A stretch of DNA of 50,405 nucleotides from Bacteroidales bacterium (GCA_025361485.1 JANYLA010000089.1:1-50405), one strand, 5' to 3'. Shown: positions 18,664-28,089, counted from the first letter of the stretch. Notes: generated from the sequence alone by a model not told the origin. A program made the numbers and translations.

Positions 18664-19527
18664 TTAGTAAGGCTTCCCCTGCGTTATAAAACTCCCAAGT
18701 ATAAACAGCTCCTGCGGGGTAACGCTTAGTACAGGGATTGGCGACTTGCTCAACATCTGCTGAGCGTAGCTACCAAGTACAAAGTTGCTGATGGCCTTCG
18801 ACTGCTCCGTCATTATGCTAATCAAATCAGCATTAATATCCAGGGCATATTCAATGGTAATATCCGTAATATTATCGCCCGTTAAGCTTGCCGTTTTGAA
18901 GGCAACGTCGTAGCCCTTTAAGTAGTCGCAAACCTGTTTTGTGTAGGCGTTGAGTTTTGCTACAATTTCGTCGGATTGAATAGATGATACCCCTACAACG
19001 TGTATTTCTGCACCAAAAACCTTGGCAATTTCAGCAGTAATTGGCACTTTTTGGCGTGTATCCGAAGTAATATCAATAGGCATTACAATCTTCTTTACCT
19101 CGTGGGGAACAGCTCCGTGTCTAATAGTAATAACTGGGCTTTCGGTAGCCGAAACAATTTTGAAAGCGTTGCTACCAATAAAAAACTCCTCAAAACCCGA
19201 TGCACCATGGGTTGAGCAGATAATTGTTGTATCTTCAAAAGCCTCTGCCTGGTTAACCACCTCGCGGTAAACCTTCCCCTTTTTAATAATATAGGTAAGC
19301 TCTAGCCCTTTATTTAGCTTGGCTGAATACTCCTCAATCAGCTTTTCAAAATTTTGGATGGCAGTCTTATGCTCCTCCTCAAGCCCAATACGTCCCATTT
19401 CCGATACAGCCCGCTGAACGTAAACCATTTGGATATTGCTCTTTAGCTGATTTGCAAATATGATTGCCAACCGAAGACCGTTTAACGCCTCCTTCGAAAA
19501 ATCAATAGGTACAATTATATGTTTCAT
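18664..19527 (-). CDS. Universal stress protein with two UspA domains
   Basis: The 287 aa product contains two tandem UspA folds. The first begins KHIIVPIDFSKEALNGLRLA and ends with GSNAFKIVSATESPVITI; the second begins KKIVMPIDITSDTRQKVPI and ends with GSYAQQMLSKSPIPVLSV. The ATP-binding G-x(9)-G-S/T signature is only partly kept, so nucleotide binding is uncertain. The start at 19527 is chosen because the domain begins there; upstream in-frame Met adds 12 residues. It diverges from ispG. Confidence 0.88.
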   Translation of the reverse strand: MKHIIVPIDFSKEALNGLRLAIIFANQLKSNIQMVYVQRAVSEMGRIGLEEEHKTAIQNFEKLIEEYSAKLNKGLELTYIIKKGKVYREVVNQAEAFEDTTIICSTHGASGFEEFFIGSNAFKIVSATESPVITIRHGAVPHEVKKIVMPIDITSDTRQKVPITAEIAKVFGAEIHVVGVSSIQSDEIVAKLNAYTKQVCDYLKGYDVAFKTASLTGDNITDITIEYALDINADLISIMTEQSKAISNFVLGSYAQQMLSKSPIPVLSVTPQELFILGSFITQGKPY

Positions 19528-19608
19528 GGTAGGTGTGGATTTGATTTGAAGTGCTTGTAGCAAATGTAGCTAGTTTGCTTGAAGTTAACAAGCAATAATC
19601 AATTTTAT

Positions 19609-19721
19609 AACCACAATAGGCACAATAGAACACAATAGTGCATGCTATTTCTAAGTTTTCTATGAGGTCTATCTAACAATAATTTCTGAAATCTATGTGA
19701 CCTAATGTGCCTATTGTGGTT
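19609..19721. repeat. Long palindromic element with about 9-bp periodic arms
   Basis: A 16-bp perfect inverted repeat bounds this element: AACCACAATAGGCACA at 19609-19624 and its complement at 19706-19721. Inside the left arm the word CACAATAG recurs at 9-10 nt intervals. Relatives lie at 32755-32839, 37449-37552 and 46201-46283. Confidence 0.8.
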
Positions 19722-19759
19722 CAATATCAAATTCCTTTACTTTGTAAAAAACTACTCCA

Positions 19760-21652
19760 ATGTCCAATACCAAATACTGCGAAAGTTTGATTCGACCGGA
19801 GAGGCTTAAAACGCCCTCGGTTGTTGTTGGAGGTGTGATGTTTGGGAAAGGCTTCCCAATTCGGGTTCAAACCATGGCTACCACCAGCACGAATGATACC
19901 GAGGCAACGGTGAGCCAATGTATTCGATCGGTTAAGGCAGGTGCTGAACTTTATAGGATTACTGCACCGAGTATTAAGGAGGCAAAAAATCTTGCTGAAA
20001 TTAAGTTGGGATTATCAAAAAAAGGGATAATTATTCCATTGGTTGCCGATATTCACTTTAATCCCGAGGTTGCGCTTGAGGCGGCACTTCATGTTGAAAA
20101 GGTACGCATCAACCCGGGCAACTACGCCGATCCTCGAGCAAAGTTTGATACGTTCGAATATACCGATCAGGAATACGCTGCTGAGCTGATTAAGGTCGAG
20201 GAGCGTTTTATTCCGCTGCTTAACCTTTGTCGTCAAAGGAATGTTGCCATCAGAATTGGGGTAAATCATGGCTCTCTTTCCGATAGAATAATGAGTCGTT
20301 ATGGCGACACCCCTGCGGGTATGGTGGAATCGGCAATGGAGTTTGTGCGAATTTGCCACGGGCAAAACTTCAGCAATGTGGTTATCTCCATGAAATCGAG
20401 CAATACAAGGGTGATGGTACAGTCAACCCGATTGCTCGTTAACCGGATGATGGAAGAAGGCATGATCTATCCACTTCACCTCGGCGTTACCGAAGCGGGC
20501 GAGGGTGAGGATGGCAGAATAAAATCAGCCGTTGGAATTGGCACATTGCTATCCGATGGAATTGGCGATACTATTCGGGTTTCGTTAACCGAGGATCCCG
20601 AGTTTGAGATTCCTGTCGCAAAAAAGTTGGTTCGCTATTTCGAAAATCGAAAAACCGAGCCAGAGATTAATGGTATTAATGAATTACCCTACGATCCATT
20701 CTCCTATAATCGACGCAAATCAAAAACTATCGAAAAAATTGGAGGAAACAATCCGCCAGTTGTCGTAGCCAACTTATCGCATAAAAACGTTATTAGTTAC
20801 AACGATTTATTGGAATGGGGCTGGAGTTTTAATACAACAAAACAGGAGTGGAGTAGAGTTGAGCAAGCGGCCGATTATCTTTATCTTGGTGATGCCGATA
20901 TTTCAGTAGTTGAATGTTTGATTCAACTACCAATCATTTCAACAATTATTATATCACCGGAAAATATCGAAAAAACCAAGGATTCAACGAACCCTATCTT
21001 TTGTAGATTTGATCAATCGAACCTTACCAACGAAGTTTTAGCAAAAATAAAAGGACTTGAAAACCTAATTTTTATTCTCGAAACCTCCAATACTAATGGA
21101 TACGTCGATCAGCGGGCAGCATTTGCAAAATTGATAAACGCAGGGGTTGAAAATCCGGTAATTATTTTAAGAAATTATGATGATTCTGATGTTGAAACAT
21201 TTCAGTTAAAATCGGCATCAGATATTGGCGCCCTGATGATTGACGGTTTAGGCGATGGCGTTATGATAACATCAAAAACGATTTCACAAAAGATTATCTG
21301 CTCTACCACATTTTCTATTCTTCAAGCAGCAAGAACGCGAACAACAAAAACCGAGTTTATATCATGTCCTGGTTGTGGACGTACACTTTTTAACCTTCAG
21401 GAAACGGTTGCAAAAATAAAAGTAGCCACAGGTCATCTTAAAGGGTTGAAAATTGGGGTGATGGGCTGTATCGTAAACGGTCCGGGCGAAATGGCCGATG
21501 CTGATTATGGTTATGTAGGAATGGGAAATGGAAAAGTATCATTATATAAAGGTAAAGAGGTTCAGAAAAAAAACATACCTGAGGAAACTGCTGTTGAGGA
21601 GCTAATAGAGATAATAAAGGGAAACGGTGACTGGTTAGAAAAAGAGTTGTGA
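19760..21652 (+). CDS. ispG: 4-hydroxy-3-methylbut-2-en-1-yl diphosphate synthase, long form (IspG/GcpE)
   Basis: IspG converts MEcPP to HMBPP, the sixth enzymatic step of the MEP pathway. The 630 aa length is the long form seen in Bacteroidota, Chlamydiae and plants, with an extra domain (about 300-510) between the TIM barrel and the Fe-S domain; the usual bacterial protein is about 370 aa. The 4Fe-4S ligands are C536 and C539 (SCPGCG), C570 and E577 (GCIVNGPGE). The N-terminal barrel starts RVQTMATTSTNDT. IspD of the same pathway is at 34868-35548. Confidence 0.95.
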   Translation: MSNTKYCESLIRPERLKTPSVVVGGVMFGKGFPIRVQTMATTSTNDTEATVSQCIRSVKAGAELYRITAPSIKEAKNLAEIKLGLSKKGIIIPLVADIHFNPEVALEAALHVEKVRINPGNYADPRAKFDTFEYTDQEYAAELIKVEERFIPLLNLCRQRNVAIRIGVNHGSLSDRIMSRYGDTPAGMVESAMEFVRICHGQNFSNVVISMKSSNTRVMVQSTRLLVNRMMEEGMIYPLHLGVTEAGEGEDGRIKSAVGIGTLLSDGIGDTIRVSLTEDPEFEIPVAKKLVRYFENRKTEPEINGINELPYDPFSYNRRKSKTIEKIGGNNPPVVVANLSHKNVISYNDLLEWGWSFNTTKQEWSRVEQAADYLYLGDADISVVECLIQLPIISTIIISPENIEKTKDSTNPIFCRFDQSNLTNEVLAKIKGLENLIFILETSNTNGYVDQRAAFAKLINAGVENPVIILRNYDDSDVETFQLKSASDIGALMIDGLGDGVMITSKTISQKIICSTTFSILQAARTRTTKTEFISCPGCGRTLFNLQETVAKIKVATGHLKGLKIGVMGCIVNGPGEMADADYGYVGMGNGKVSLYKGKEVQKKNIPEETAVEELIEIIKGNGDWLEKEL

Positions 21653-21677
21653 TTTAGCATTTCACGGTTTTTATGAC

Positions 21678-21703
21678 CTTTCAGGGATCAAAGAACCTGA
21701 AAG
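21678..21703. repeat. Degenerate copy of the CAGG hairpin repeat
   Basis: CTTTCAGG (21678-21685) and CCTGAAAG (21696-21703) form an 8-bp stem around a 10-nt loop; flanking CACG/CGTG words extend the symmetry imperfectly. It resembles the hairpin at 12676-12705. Confidence 0.5.
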
Positions 21704-21724
21704 TGTCGTGGGAATAAAAATTTT

Positions 21725-21755
21725 CTATCAACTGTCAACTATCAACCAGCAACTG
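21725..21755 (+). repeat. Heptamer array (solitary)
   Basis: Consecutive 7-nt units of the pattern CTRTCAA (CTATCAA, CTGTCAA, then a second CTATCAA and a CCAGCAA) in exact phase, between ispG and the response regulator gene. Confidence 0.75.
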
Positions 21756-21810
21756 ATTATTTAGAAAAACTCTCTAACTTAGCACCTGCTCAATTACAAA
21801 ACCCAGCTGC

Positions 21811-23172
21811 ATGACAAAGATTCTTGTTGTTGACGATGATTCTACATTTTGTATAATGCTCCGAACCTTTCTTACCAAGAAAGGCTTCGAGGTTAAAGAG
21901 GCCTTTTCGTTCGACGAGGCGGTTCATTTAATCAAAGCCAACGATTTTGATGTCCTTCTCTCCGATTTTCGTTTGCCTGAACATACCGGCATGGATCTTC
22001 TGGCTGAGGCCAAAAAGAAATCTTCCGATACCATTGTTATACTCATGACCGGTTATGCCGATATTCGTATTGCTGTAAGCGCAATCAAAAAAGGAGCTTA
22101 CGAGTATGTTACCAAGCCCATTAACCCCGACGAAATTCTTCTTACCATATCAAATGCCCTGTCCGCTCGAAGCAGAACATTAACTGAAAGCGAGGGAAAT
22201 AGCATTTCGAAAGGTTTAGCAAAAAAGTTTATCCGAGGCATAAGTAATCAGGCAAAGCAGGTGAACGATTATATTAACATCGTTGCCCCAACCAATCTTT
22301 CGGTTATTATTCAGGGCGATAGTGGTACAGGAAAGGAGTACATCGCCCGAGAGATACACAAGGAAAGCAAGAGGAGCCGTAAACCATTTATCGCCATTGA
22401 TTGTGGTGCATTATCAAAGGAATTGGCCAGCAGTGAGTTTTTCGGTCATCTTAAGGGCTCGTTCACCGGAGCAATATCCGACAAAATTGGGCAATTTGAA
22501 GCGGCAAACGGAGGAACTCTTTTCCTCGATGAAATCGGTAATCTTCCATATGATGTGCAGGTTAACCTGCTTCGTGCTATTCAGGAGCGCAAGGTTAAAA
22601 AGATAGGAGGAAGTAAGGAAGTTGAGGTGGATGTTCGGATTATTACGGCATCAAACGATGATTTAATCGAAGCGGTAAAACATGGCGATTTCCGCGAAGA
22701 CCTGTACCATCGATTAAATGAATTTACCATAAGCATTGCTCCGCTAAAGGATCGAAAAAGCGATTTAACCATATTTGCCAACCATTTTCTCGAATTAGCT
22801 AATCTCGAGATGGGCAAAGAAATAGCAGGATTTGACCATCAAGTTGTAGATGTTTTCATGAAATACGCTTGGCCTGGGAATATTCGTGAGCTCCGGAATG
22901 TAATTAGAAGGGCGGTTCTACTTGAGAAAGGGGATTTAATTACCATTCAAACCCTCCCAACAGAACTATATTCAACGGCCGAGGGAAACACTACAATTGC
23001 TCTAAAGCCAATTGAAAATCTTAGAGATTCCAAGGAAAAGGCCGAGCATCAGCTCATTGTTTCAACTCTCGAAAAGGCGCGTTTCAATAAAAGCAAAGCA
23101 GCGGAGCTGCTGAATATCGATCGCAAAACCCTTTACAACAAGATGAAGCAGTATGGGATAGATTATCAATAA
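21811..23172 (+). CDS. Sigma-54-dependent response regulator (NtrC family)
   Basis: The 453 aa product has a receiver domain (1-115) with D9/D10, phosphoacceptor D52 (LLSDFRLP) and K102; an AAA+ sigma-54 interaction domain with Walker A GDSGTGKE (169-176), the sigma-54 contact loop GSFTGA (216-221) and Walker B GGTLFLDE (234-241); and a Fis-type helix-turn-helix at the end (about 412-453, FNKSKAAELLNIDRKTLYNK). It should activate RpoN promoters when phosphorylated. No sensor kinase is adjacent, so its partner is elsewhere. A heptamer array lies on each side of the gene. Confidence 0.95.
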   Translation: MTKILVVDDDSTFCIMLRTFLTKKGFEVKEAFSFDEAVHLIKANDFDVLLSDFRLPEHTGMDLLAEAKKKSSDTIVILMTGYADIRIAVSAIKKGAYEYVTKPINPDEILLTISNALSARSRTLTESEGNSISKGLAKKFIRGISNQAKQVNDYINIVAPTNLSVIIQGDSGTGKEYIAREIHKESKRSRKPFIAIDCGALSKELASSEFFGHLKGSFTGAISDKIGQFEAANGGTLFLDEIGNLPYDVQVNLLRAIQERKVKKIGGSKEVEVDVRIITASNDDLIEAVKHGDFREDLYHRLNEFTISIAPLKDRKSDLTIFANHFLELANLEMGKEIAGFDHQVVDVFMKYAWPGNIRELRNVIRRAVLLEKGDLITIQTLPTELYSTAEGNTTIALKPIENLRDSKEKAEHQLIVSTLEKARFNKSKAAELLNIDRKTLYNKMKQYGIDYQ

Positions 23173-23210
23173 TAGATCTAAAGCAGTTTTAAAAAACACA
23201 CCTATTCACT

Positions 23211-23259
23211 AATGCCTATTGCCTAATGCCTATTGCCTATTGCCTAATGCCTATTGCCT
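23211..23259 (+). repeat. Heptamer array (solitary, 7 units)
   Basis: Seven contiguous 7-nt units, each either AATGCCT or ATTGCCT. No spacer or flanking inverted partner was seen. Confidence 0.9.
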
Positions 23260-23342
23260 AAATGATATACATCACCCATTTCACTTAGCATTAAAAAAAT
23301 GTTTATTTTGCATCAATTTATAACCTTTTAAACCAAAAGGAC

Positions 23343-24242
23343 ATGAACAAAGCCAGAAGTAGATTTTGCAGCCTAAAAACCTTAGCTTTATTGTCGTTCG
23401 TTATAATAAGTAATTGGGCTGTTGCACAAAATAGACCTCCACAGAATATTCGAAGGGTTACGGTATTATCACAATACGTGGTAGAGAATGGAACCTATAA
23501 AAGCGAATTCTATCCGGTAAAACAAGAAATGTATGATTCACTCGGAAGATTACATACCGAAATTGATTGGAGCCTAAAGGATCATTACCCTCACGATTAT
23601 CGTTGGCATACTTTTGATGGCAAACTTAAAATTAAAACCGAAAGTTTTATTAACGAAAAACCTTGGTTAGTAGAGGATTTCACTTACAATAAGGATAGTT
23701 TGGTTATTCGCAAAACCATAAAAAAAGCAACATCCACTGATGCCACTTTATTTCTTACTCTAAACTATAAGTATGACTTAAAACGAAATCCCATTGAGGT
23801 TACTGCACAAACCCCAAATGGAAAAACTGCATATATTTCAAAATCAACCTTTGATTTAAAAGGGAAAGAGCTTACCCGAATCGTAAAGGCAAAATCAACT
23901 TTTGTTCCGCAGGATTCTATACTAAAGCTCACCGGCACGCCCATTTACGATTCAATCGGTCGACTTCGAAGCGAACAGCTTATCATCAATATGGTTAACA
24001 AAATAGTCGTTAACAAAACACTAAAATACACTTACGATAAAAACAATTGCCTGATTGGACTTGTTGAATACGGCGAGAATGGAAAACAGGTTCGGCGCGA
24101 AGAACGAGACTACACCTTTAGTAGGAATCGCTTATCGATTACAAGGTATTATGATAGTAACAATATAATGGTTAAGATGACCGGAATGCGCTATGAGATT
24201 TATCGAACAAGCAATCGTAGGATTCGGGAGATGGATTACTAA
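23343..24242 (+). CDS. Exported protein of unknown function with weak YD/RHS-like repeats
   Basis: The 299 aa product has a signal peptide (about 1-28, ending AVAQ). The mature part is beta-rich and contains spaced segments such as EMYDSLGRLHTEID, NYKYDLKRNPIEV, PIYDSIGRLRSEQ and KYTYDKNNCLIGLVEY, which resemble single YD/RHS repeats. It may form a short beta-strand scaffold in the periplasm or at the surface. I do not recognise a named family. It stands alone between repeat-rich gaps. Confidence 0.6.
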   Translation: MNKARSRFCSLKTLALLSFVIISNWAVAQNRPPQNIRRVTVLSQYVVENGTYKSEFYPVKQEMYDSLGRLHTEIDWSLKDHYPHDYRWHTFDGKLKIKTESFINEKPWLVEDFTYNKDSLVIRKTIKKATSTDATLFLTLNYKYDLKRNPIEVTAQTPNGKTAYISKSTFDLKGKELTRIVKAKSTFVPQDSILKLTGTPIYDSIGRLRSEQLIINMVNKIVVNKTLKYTYDKNNCLIGLVEYGENGKQVRREERDYTFSRNRLSITRYYDSNNIMVKMTGMRYEIYRTSNRRIREMDY

Positions 24243-24262
24243 ACTGCCCTAGTTTTGTGAAA

Positions 24263-24288
24263 CCCCGTCAGGGTTCAAAATCCTGAAA
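24263..24288. repeat. Degenerate CCCCGTCAGG hairpin repeat
   Basis: CCCCGTCAGG at about 24263-24272 faces TCCTGAAAG at 24281-24289. The right arm has decayed relative to the perfect copy at 12676-12705. Confidence 0.5.
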
Positions 24289-24675
24289 GTGATTTGGAGT
24301 AATCTCTGTGCCCGCCGTGTCTCTGGGTTCATATTGATTTTGACTCTCTGTGTTGTTTTTGATTATTTCCCGAATTCGTACCTAACAATCTTTGTATTTA
24401 CTGCTATTATCAGATATTCAGTAATATATACTGATTGGCAACATTATTGATTAATATGAAACAATGTTCTTTGATGACCGAAATTGGAATAGCACATTAA
24501 TCATAAGGTGGAGTAAAACAAAAAGGTAAAACTAAATATATACGTTGGAATTTTTTCAATCCGTTTATCAGGTTTTAAAGTACGTTTATCAAGAAAAAGG
24601 TTAAAATCATCTATTAATATGTAAACCTTATAGCTAAGTCAACGTACTAACTGTTAATAAAGTGTTAGTAATTAC

Positions 24676-24683
24676 TATTTTTG
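24676..24683 (+). promoter_or_regulatory. -7 box of the type IX secretion module
   Basis: TATTTTTG fits TAnnTTTG. Transcription would begin near 24690 and give a leader of about 165 nt before the first structural gene. Confidence 0.5.
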
Positions 24684-24695
24684 CAACGCAAAAAG

Positions 24696-24755
24696 ATGAA
24701 AACTCAAATAAGAAGAAAACGGAAGATCCCTATACACAGTGGCCCATTTCCATAA
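24696..24755 (+). CDS. Possible leader peptide (19 codons)
   Basis: ATG at 24696 lies about six bases after the expected transcription start and opens a 19-codon frame encoding MKTQIRRKRKIPIHSGPFP, very rich in Lys and Arg, ending in TAA. It could be an attenuator-like upstream ORF or chance. Only the position near the promoter supports it. Confidence 0.2.
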   Translation: MKTQIRRKRKIPIHSGPFP

Positions 24756-24853
24756 TTAGGCTAAGGTTATAGCAATGCGAAAAATTGCCTTTTGGCATAA
24801 AATAAAGAATAAAAAGAACAAAACAATAATCGTTAAATTTATCACTAAACTAC

Positions 24854-25876
24854 ATGACAATGAAAAAATCAAACTTTTTGAAACTGGCTTTCATCGTTGT
24901 AGCCATGTTTGCTTTTGCGAGCTCATTTGCTCAGGGTGTATCAACTAACTATGTAAACATTGCTCCTGGAACAGCTGCAACAGGATTAAACCTATCGTTC
25001 GTAACCGAAGGTAAGGCTATACCTTTATATGTTACTCCTGACGTTAACTACCATCCTTCTTGGGTATTTCCAAGCACTGGTTTAACTCCTAATTTTACTT
25101 GGAGTGTCACTGGTGCTGCTATTACAGGTGGTTCTTTAACCCTTAACCAACCCTCAACTCTTAACTATTTTGAGCTTACCGGTGTTACCATTGGTGGTCC
25201 ATACCTTATTAATGCAAAAGAGGTTGCTGGCGCAGCTTTTGGCGGATGTAGCGATGCCGGTCTTAATTTTAATATTCAAGTGCTTCCTAAACCTACTGCT
25301 GGTATAATAGGAGCCGCTCTTGATGCTAGCTGGCAAACAACAACAGCTGGTTATAGCTACTATCGTTGCGGAAACCTAGCGGGTGGCGAAAACCTAACTG
25401 TTACTATTTCAGAACTTGGTGTACTAACAGCCAATGCATCTTATGCTTTCAGCATCGAGAAAAGATCAGTAAACATCGACGTTGCAAATGCCGAAATTGT
25501 AGCATCAATTGTAGCATCAAATCTAGTTGACCACCCAACCACAGCAAAGTATGCAGGTGTGAACGATGGAGCTACACAGATTATTACAACAGGTGCTTTA
25601 AATGTGTTGAATAGCTTAAGAACAAAGTACACTTTTACATTGAAAAGAGGATCTAATCTTCCAGGTTTACCTGCTGCACAAGGTGTTGTTTCAGCCGTTT
25701 CACAAAAATCTGATTATGTTACTGCAATGAATCTTCCTTTAGCAGGTAACAACGTTATGGGTCTTGATGAGATAACAATGTACCCATTTACAAACCCTGT
25801 TATCGTTCAGTACATCGTAAACCCAAATCCAACAACTGGTCCTATCTTTCATATTCCTAATAATTACGCTTTTTAG
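24854..25876 (+). CDS. Exported protein of the T9SS module, function unknown
   Basis: The 340 aa product has a signal peptide (about 1-27, ending SSFAQ) and a mature part of small and beta-forming residues with FTWSVTGAAITGG, which resembles Ig/PKD-like surface domains. It ends NPNPTTGPIFHIPNNYAF and has no typical T9SS sorting domain of its own. It heads a unit with a CHU_C-domain protein and a PorP/SprF protein and is probably a surface or filament component exported with them. ATG at 24860 (MKKSNF) is an equally good start. Confidence 0.6.
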   Translation: MTMKKSNFLKLAFIVVAMFAFASSFAQGVSTNYVNIAPGTAATGLNLSFVTEGKAIPLYVTPDVNYHPSWVFPSTGLTPNFTWSVTGAAITGGSLTLNQPSTLNYFELTGVTIGGPYLINAKEVAGAAFGGCSDAGLNFNIQVLPKPTAGIIGAALDASWQTTTAGYSYYRCGNLAGGENLTVTISELGVLTANASYAFSIEKRSVNIDVANAEIVASIVASNLVDHPTTAKYAGVNDGATQIITTGALNVLNSLRTKYTFTLKRGSNLPGLPAAQGVVSAVSQKSDYVTAMNLPLAGNNVMGLDEITMYPFTNPVIVQYIVNPNPTTGPIFHIPNNYAF

Positions 25877-25930
25877 TAGCATAATTAAACGGGAACAGAT
25901 AGATAAAAAACAGAGCCAAACACTAGTCGC

Positions 25931-27031
25931 TTGAAAGCAATATTTAAAATGGCGTTAGTTTTAGGCATTACACTTACAGCTGTAATGCAGAGCCGTGGGC
26001 AGATTGATCTGCCCATGGCCTGCGTTGGCAGTACTGAGAGTTACTGGGTAAAAGGAACAAGCGGAAGTTTGTTTACTTGGAAAATAACCTACGAGGACGG
26101 CACTATTGTACCGGCCTCGTTATATTCGTTTATTGGAAGCGGTAGAGGTGATTCAATCAAAATAAATTGGGATGCATCATTAAAAGGAGGAATTTACACC
26201 TTCGAAGTCGTTGAATTTAGTCCTATTTGTGGAGGATTCGGAGCACCATACACCCAGGATATCATTTTAAATTCACCATCAATTAATATCTCTTTTGATG
26301 GAGCACGGCCAGATGTGGCCGTTTGTTTTGGTAACGTAGCAGCCTTAGATCCAGGCGCTAACTATTATAGCTATCTGTGGCTAAAAGATAATTCAACAAA
26401 TCAAATTTATTATACCGGCGAAGCAGGAACCTATAAGGTTGAGCTCGTTTCTAAAGTAGACCAAAGTTGTTCATACGATAGCATCAAAGCAGTAATTCAC
26501 CCATTACCTAATGTTTGGTTAGGGAATGATACGGTTTTATTTAGCAATCAATCGCTTTTATTAGATGTTTTTGATCCCAAAATTCAGACTTATCAGTGGA
26601 GCACTACTCTTGATAATGTTTCTTCAGTTACAGCATACTATAATAAAAACCCACAAACAATTTGGGTAAAAGTTATTGATGAGAACAGCTGTGAGAATTC
26701 GGATACAATTCTTATAACTTCAAGTTCATTTAGCGACATACGTATTCCTGCTGTTTTTACGCCTAATGGCGATGAGATAAATGACAAATGGATTTTCCCA
26801 GGAAAGACCAAGAGTTCAGATCCTGATTTGAATCTCTACCTAAGCGAGGTTGAAGTCAAGGTGTTTAACCGTTGGGGAAAATTGGTTTGGCAAACAACTA
26901 ACGATGAGGCATGGGATGGAAGAGACCTAAACGGGAAACAACTTCCAATGGACTCGTACCATTACATAATTAAATTTAAGCTAGAAGGAAAGACCTACAT
27001 GAAAAAAGGGTCTGTCACAATTGTTCGATAA
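25931..27031 (+). CDS. Secreted protein with CHU_C (type B T9SS sorting) domain
   Basis: The 366 aa product has a signal peptide, Ig-like segments in the middle, and at the C-terminus (about 270-366) the gliding-motility-associated CHU_C domain: IPAVFTPNGDEINDKW, VKVFNRWGKLVW, WDGRDLNGKQLP and a final KKGSVTIVR. This is a type B sorting signal for the type IX secretion system, which typically pairs with a PorP/SprF protein; one follows. The start is TTG at 25931 (MKAIFKM...), which keeps the positive N-terminus of the signal peptide; ATG at 25949 is the alternative. Confidence 0.88.
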   Translation: MKAIFKMALVLGITLTAVMQSRGQIDLPMACVGSTESYWVKGTSGSLFTWKITYEDGTIVPASLYSFIGSGRGDSIKINWDASLKGGIYTFEVVEFSPICGGFGAPYTQDIILNSPSINISFDGARPDVAVCFGNVAALDPGANYYSYLWLKDNSTNQIYYTGEAGTYKVELVSKVDQSCSYDSIKAVIHPLPNVWLGNDTVLFSNQSLLLDVFDPKIQTYQWSTTLDNVSSVTAYYNKNPQTIWVKVIDENSCENSDTILITSSSFSDIRIPAVFTPNGDEINDKWIFPGKTKSSDPDLNLYLSEVEVKVFNRWGKLVWQTTNDEAWDGRDLNGKQLPMDSYHYIIKFKLEGKTYMKKGSVTIVR

Positions 27032-27065
27032 TAATAAATAGCCTTCTGAAAAAAACACAGAAGAT

Positions 27066-28055
27066 ATGCTAAGAAAAAAACACATATTAACTGCACTCGT
27101 TGTTTTTGGTTCAACCTTAGGGTTTGCCCAGCAGCAACCGGTTTACAGTCAATACATGCTTAACACCTACCTGATTAATCCAGCAGTGGCTGGCGCAGAG
27201 GGTTTAACAGCATTTAATTTAACCGCCCGCAGGCAGTGGGCGGGTTATGCCGAAGGGCCAAGCACCTATGCCGTAAGCGCGCAAACAAGAATACTTAAAA
27301 CAAGTTTTAGAAACCGATCGCGGTTAATTAAAGCCCGGGTTCGTAAACGCCGGCCAAGCGGTCGCGTTGGATTAGGAGGGTTTGTTTATAACGACCAGAA
27401 TGCTCGTGTACGCCGAACGGGAATGCAGGGTACCTACGCATACCATATATATATGCGTGATGTTCAGCTAAGCTTTGGTGCATCGGTTTCGTTTTACCAG
27501 TTTAGCATAAATGTTAGCCAGAAAGATACTTACAGCCCAGATATTATAGATCCAATTATTGGGAAAAACCAAAAAATATCGCCCGATGCTAACGTAGGCG
27601 TTATGATTAGCACCGAGAAGTACTATGCTGGGTTATCAGCAACAGCTCTTTTCCAGAGCTCCATACAATTTGGTAATAGTGGAAATACCAACGATGCGTA
27701 TCGAATTTTAAGGCAGTATTACTTTATTGGTGGGTATCGGTTCGAACCCTATAAAAGTCCATACGCCATTGAACCATCAATCCTTTTTACCACAAACGAA
27801 AAATTTCAAAACTCGCTAGATATCAATGTTAAAGGATATTATAAGCAGGATTACTGGGTGGGTATTTCGTTTCGAACCACCGGTGCTATGGTTATGATGT
27901 TTGGTGCCCGATATCAGAAATTTACATTTGGATACGCCTTCGACCAAAGTTTTAACGATGCGTCAACCCTCGGTAGATTTGGATCGCACGAAATAATGAT
28001 TGGCTATAAGCTGGGAGATACTGTTCGTCGATATCGCTGGCTCAATCGTTTTTAG
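27066..28055 (+). CDS. PorP/SprF family outer-membrane protein of the T9SS
   Basis: The 329 aa product has a signal peptide (ending FAQQ) and then the family signature PVYSQYMLNTYLINPAVAG, followed by barrel-like strands (RRQWAGYAEGPSTYAVS). PorP/SprF proteins form an outer-membrane barrel needed to secrete or attach the partner CHU_C protein encoded just upstream (34-nt gap). The gene ends before a strong terminator. Confidence 0.93.
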   Translation: MLRKKHILTALVVFGSTLGFAQQQPVYSQYMLNTYLINPAVAGAEGLTAFNLTARRQWAGYAEGPSTYAVSAQTRILKTSFRNRSRLIKARVRKRRPSGRVGLGGFVYNDQNARVRRTGMQGTYAYHIYMRDVQLSFGASVSFYQFSINVSQKDTYSPDIIDPIIGKNQKISPDANVGVMISTEKYYAGLSATALFQSSIQFGNSGNTNDAYRILRQYYFIGGYRFEPYKSPYAIEPSILFTTNEKFQNSLDINVKGYYKQDYWVGISFRTTGAMVMMFGARYQKFTFGYAFDQSFNDASTLGRFGSHEIMIGYKLGDTVRRYRWLNRF

Positions 28056-28089
28056 AAACGACATCAACTATTGTTGTTTATTAAGCATT

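Larger units (their letters stand above)
24243..24853. other. Repeat-containing gap and long 5' leader of the T9SS module
   Basis: This 611-nt gap holds a degenerate CCCCGTCAGG hairpin (24263-24288), a single arm of the palindrome class (about 24300-24350, words CTCTGTG/CGTGTCTCTGG), AT-rich sequence, a -7 box at 24676-24683 and a leader of about 165 nt that contains a 19-codon open frame at 24696 and a small hairpin TGCCTTTTGGCA near 24787-24798. Confidence 0.45.

Noticed and set aside
23211-23259. Possible CRISPR array or other spaced repeat array
   Set aside because: Units are 7 nt and directly adjacent, with no spacers and no cas genes in the window.
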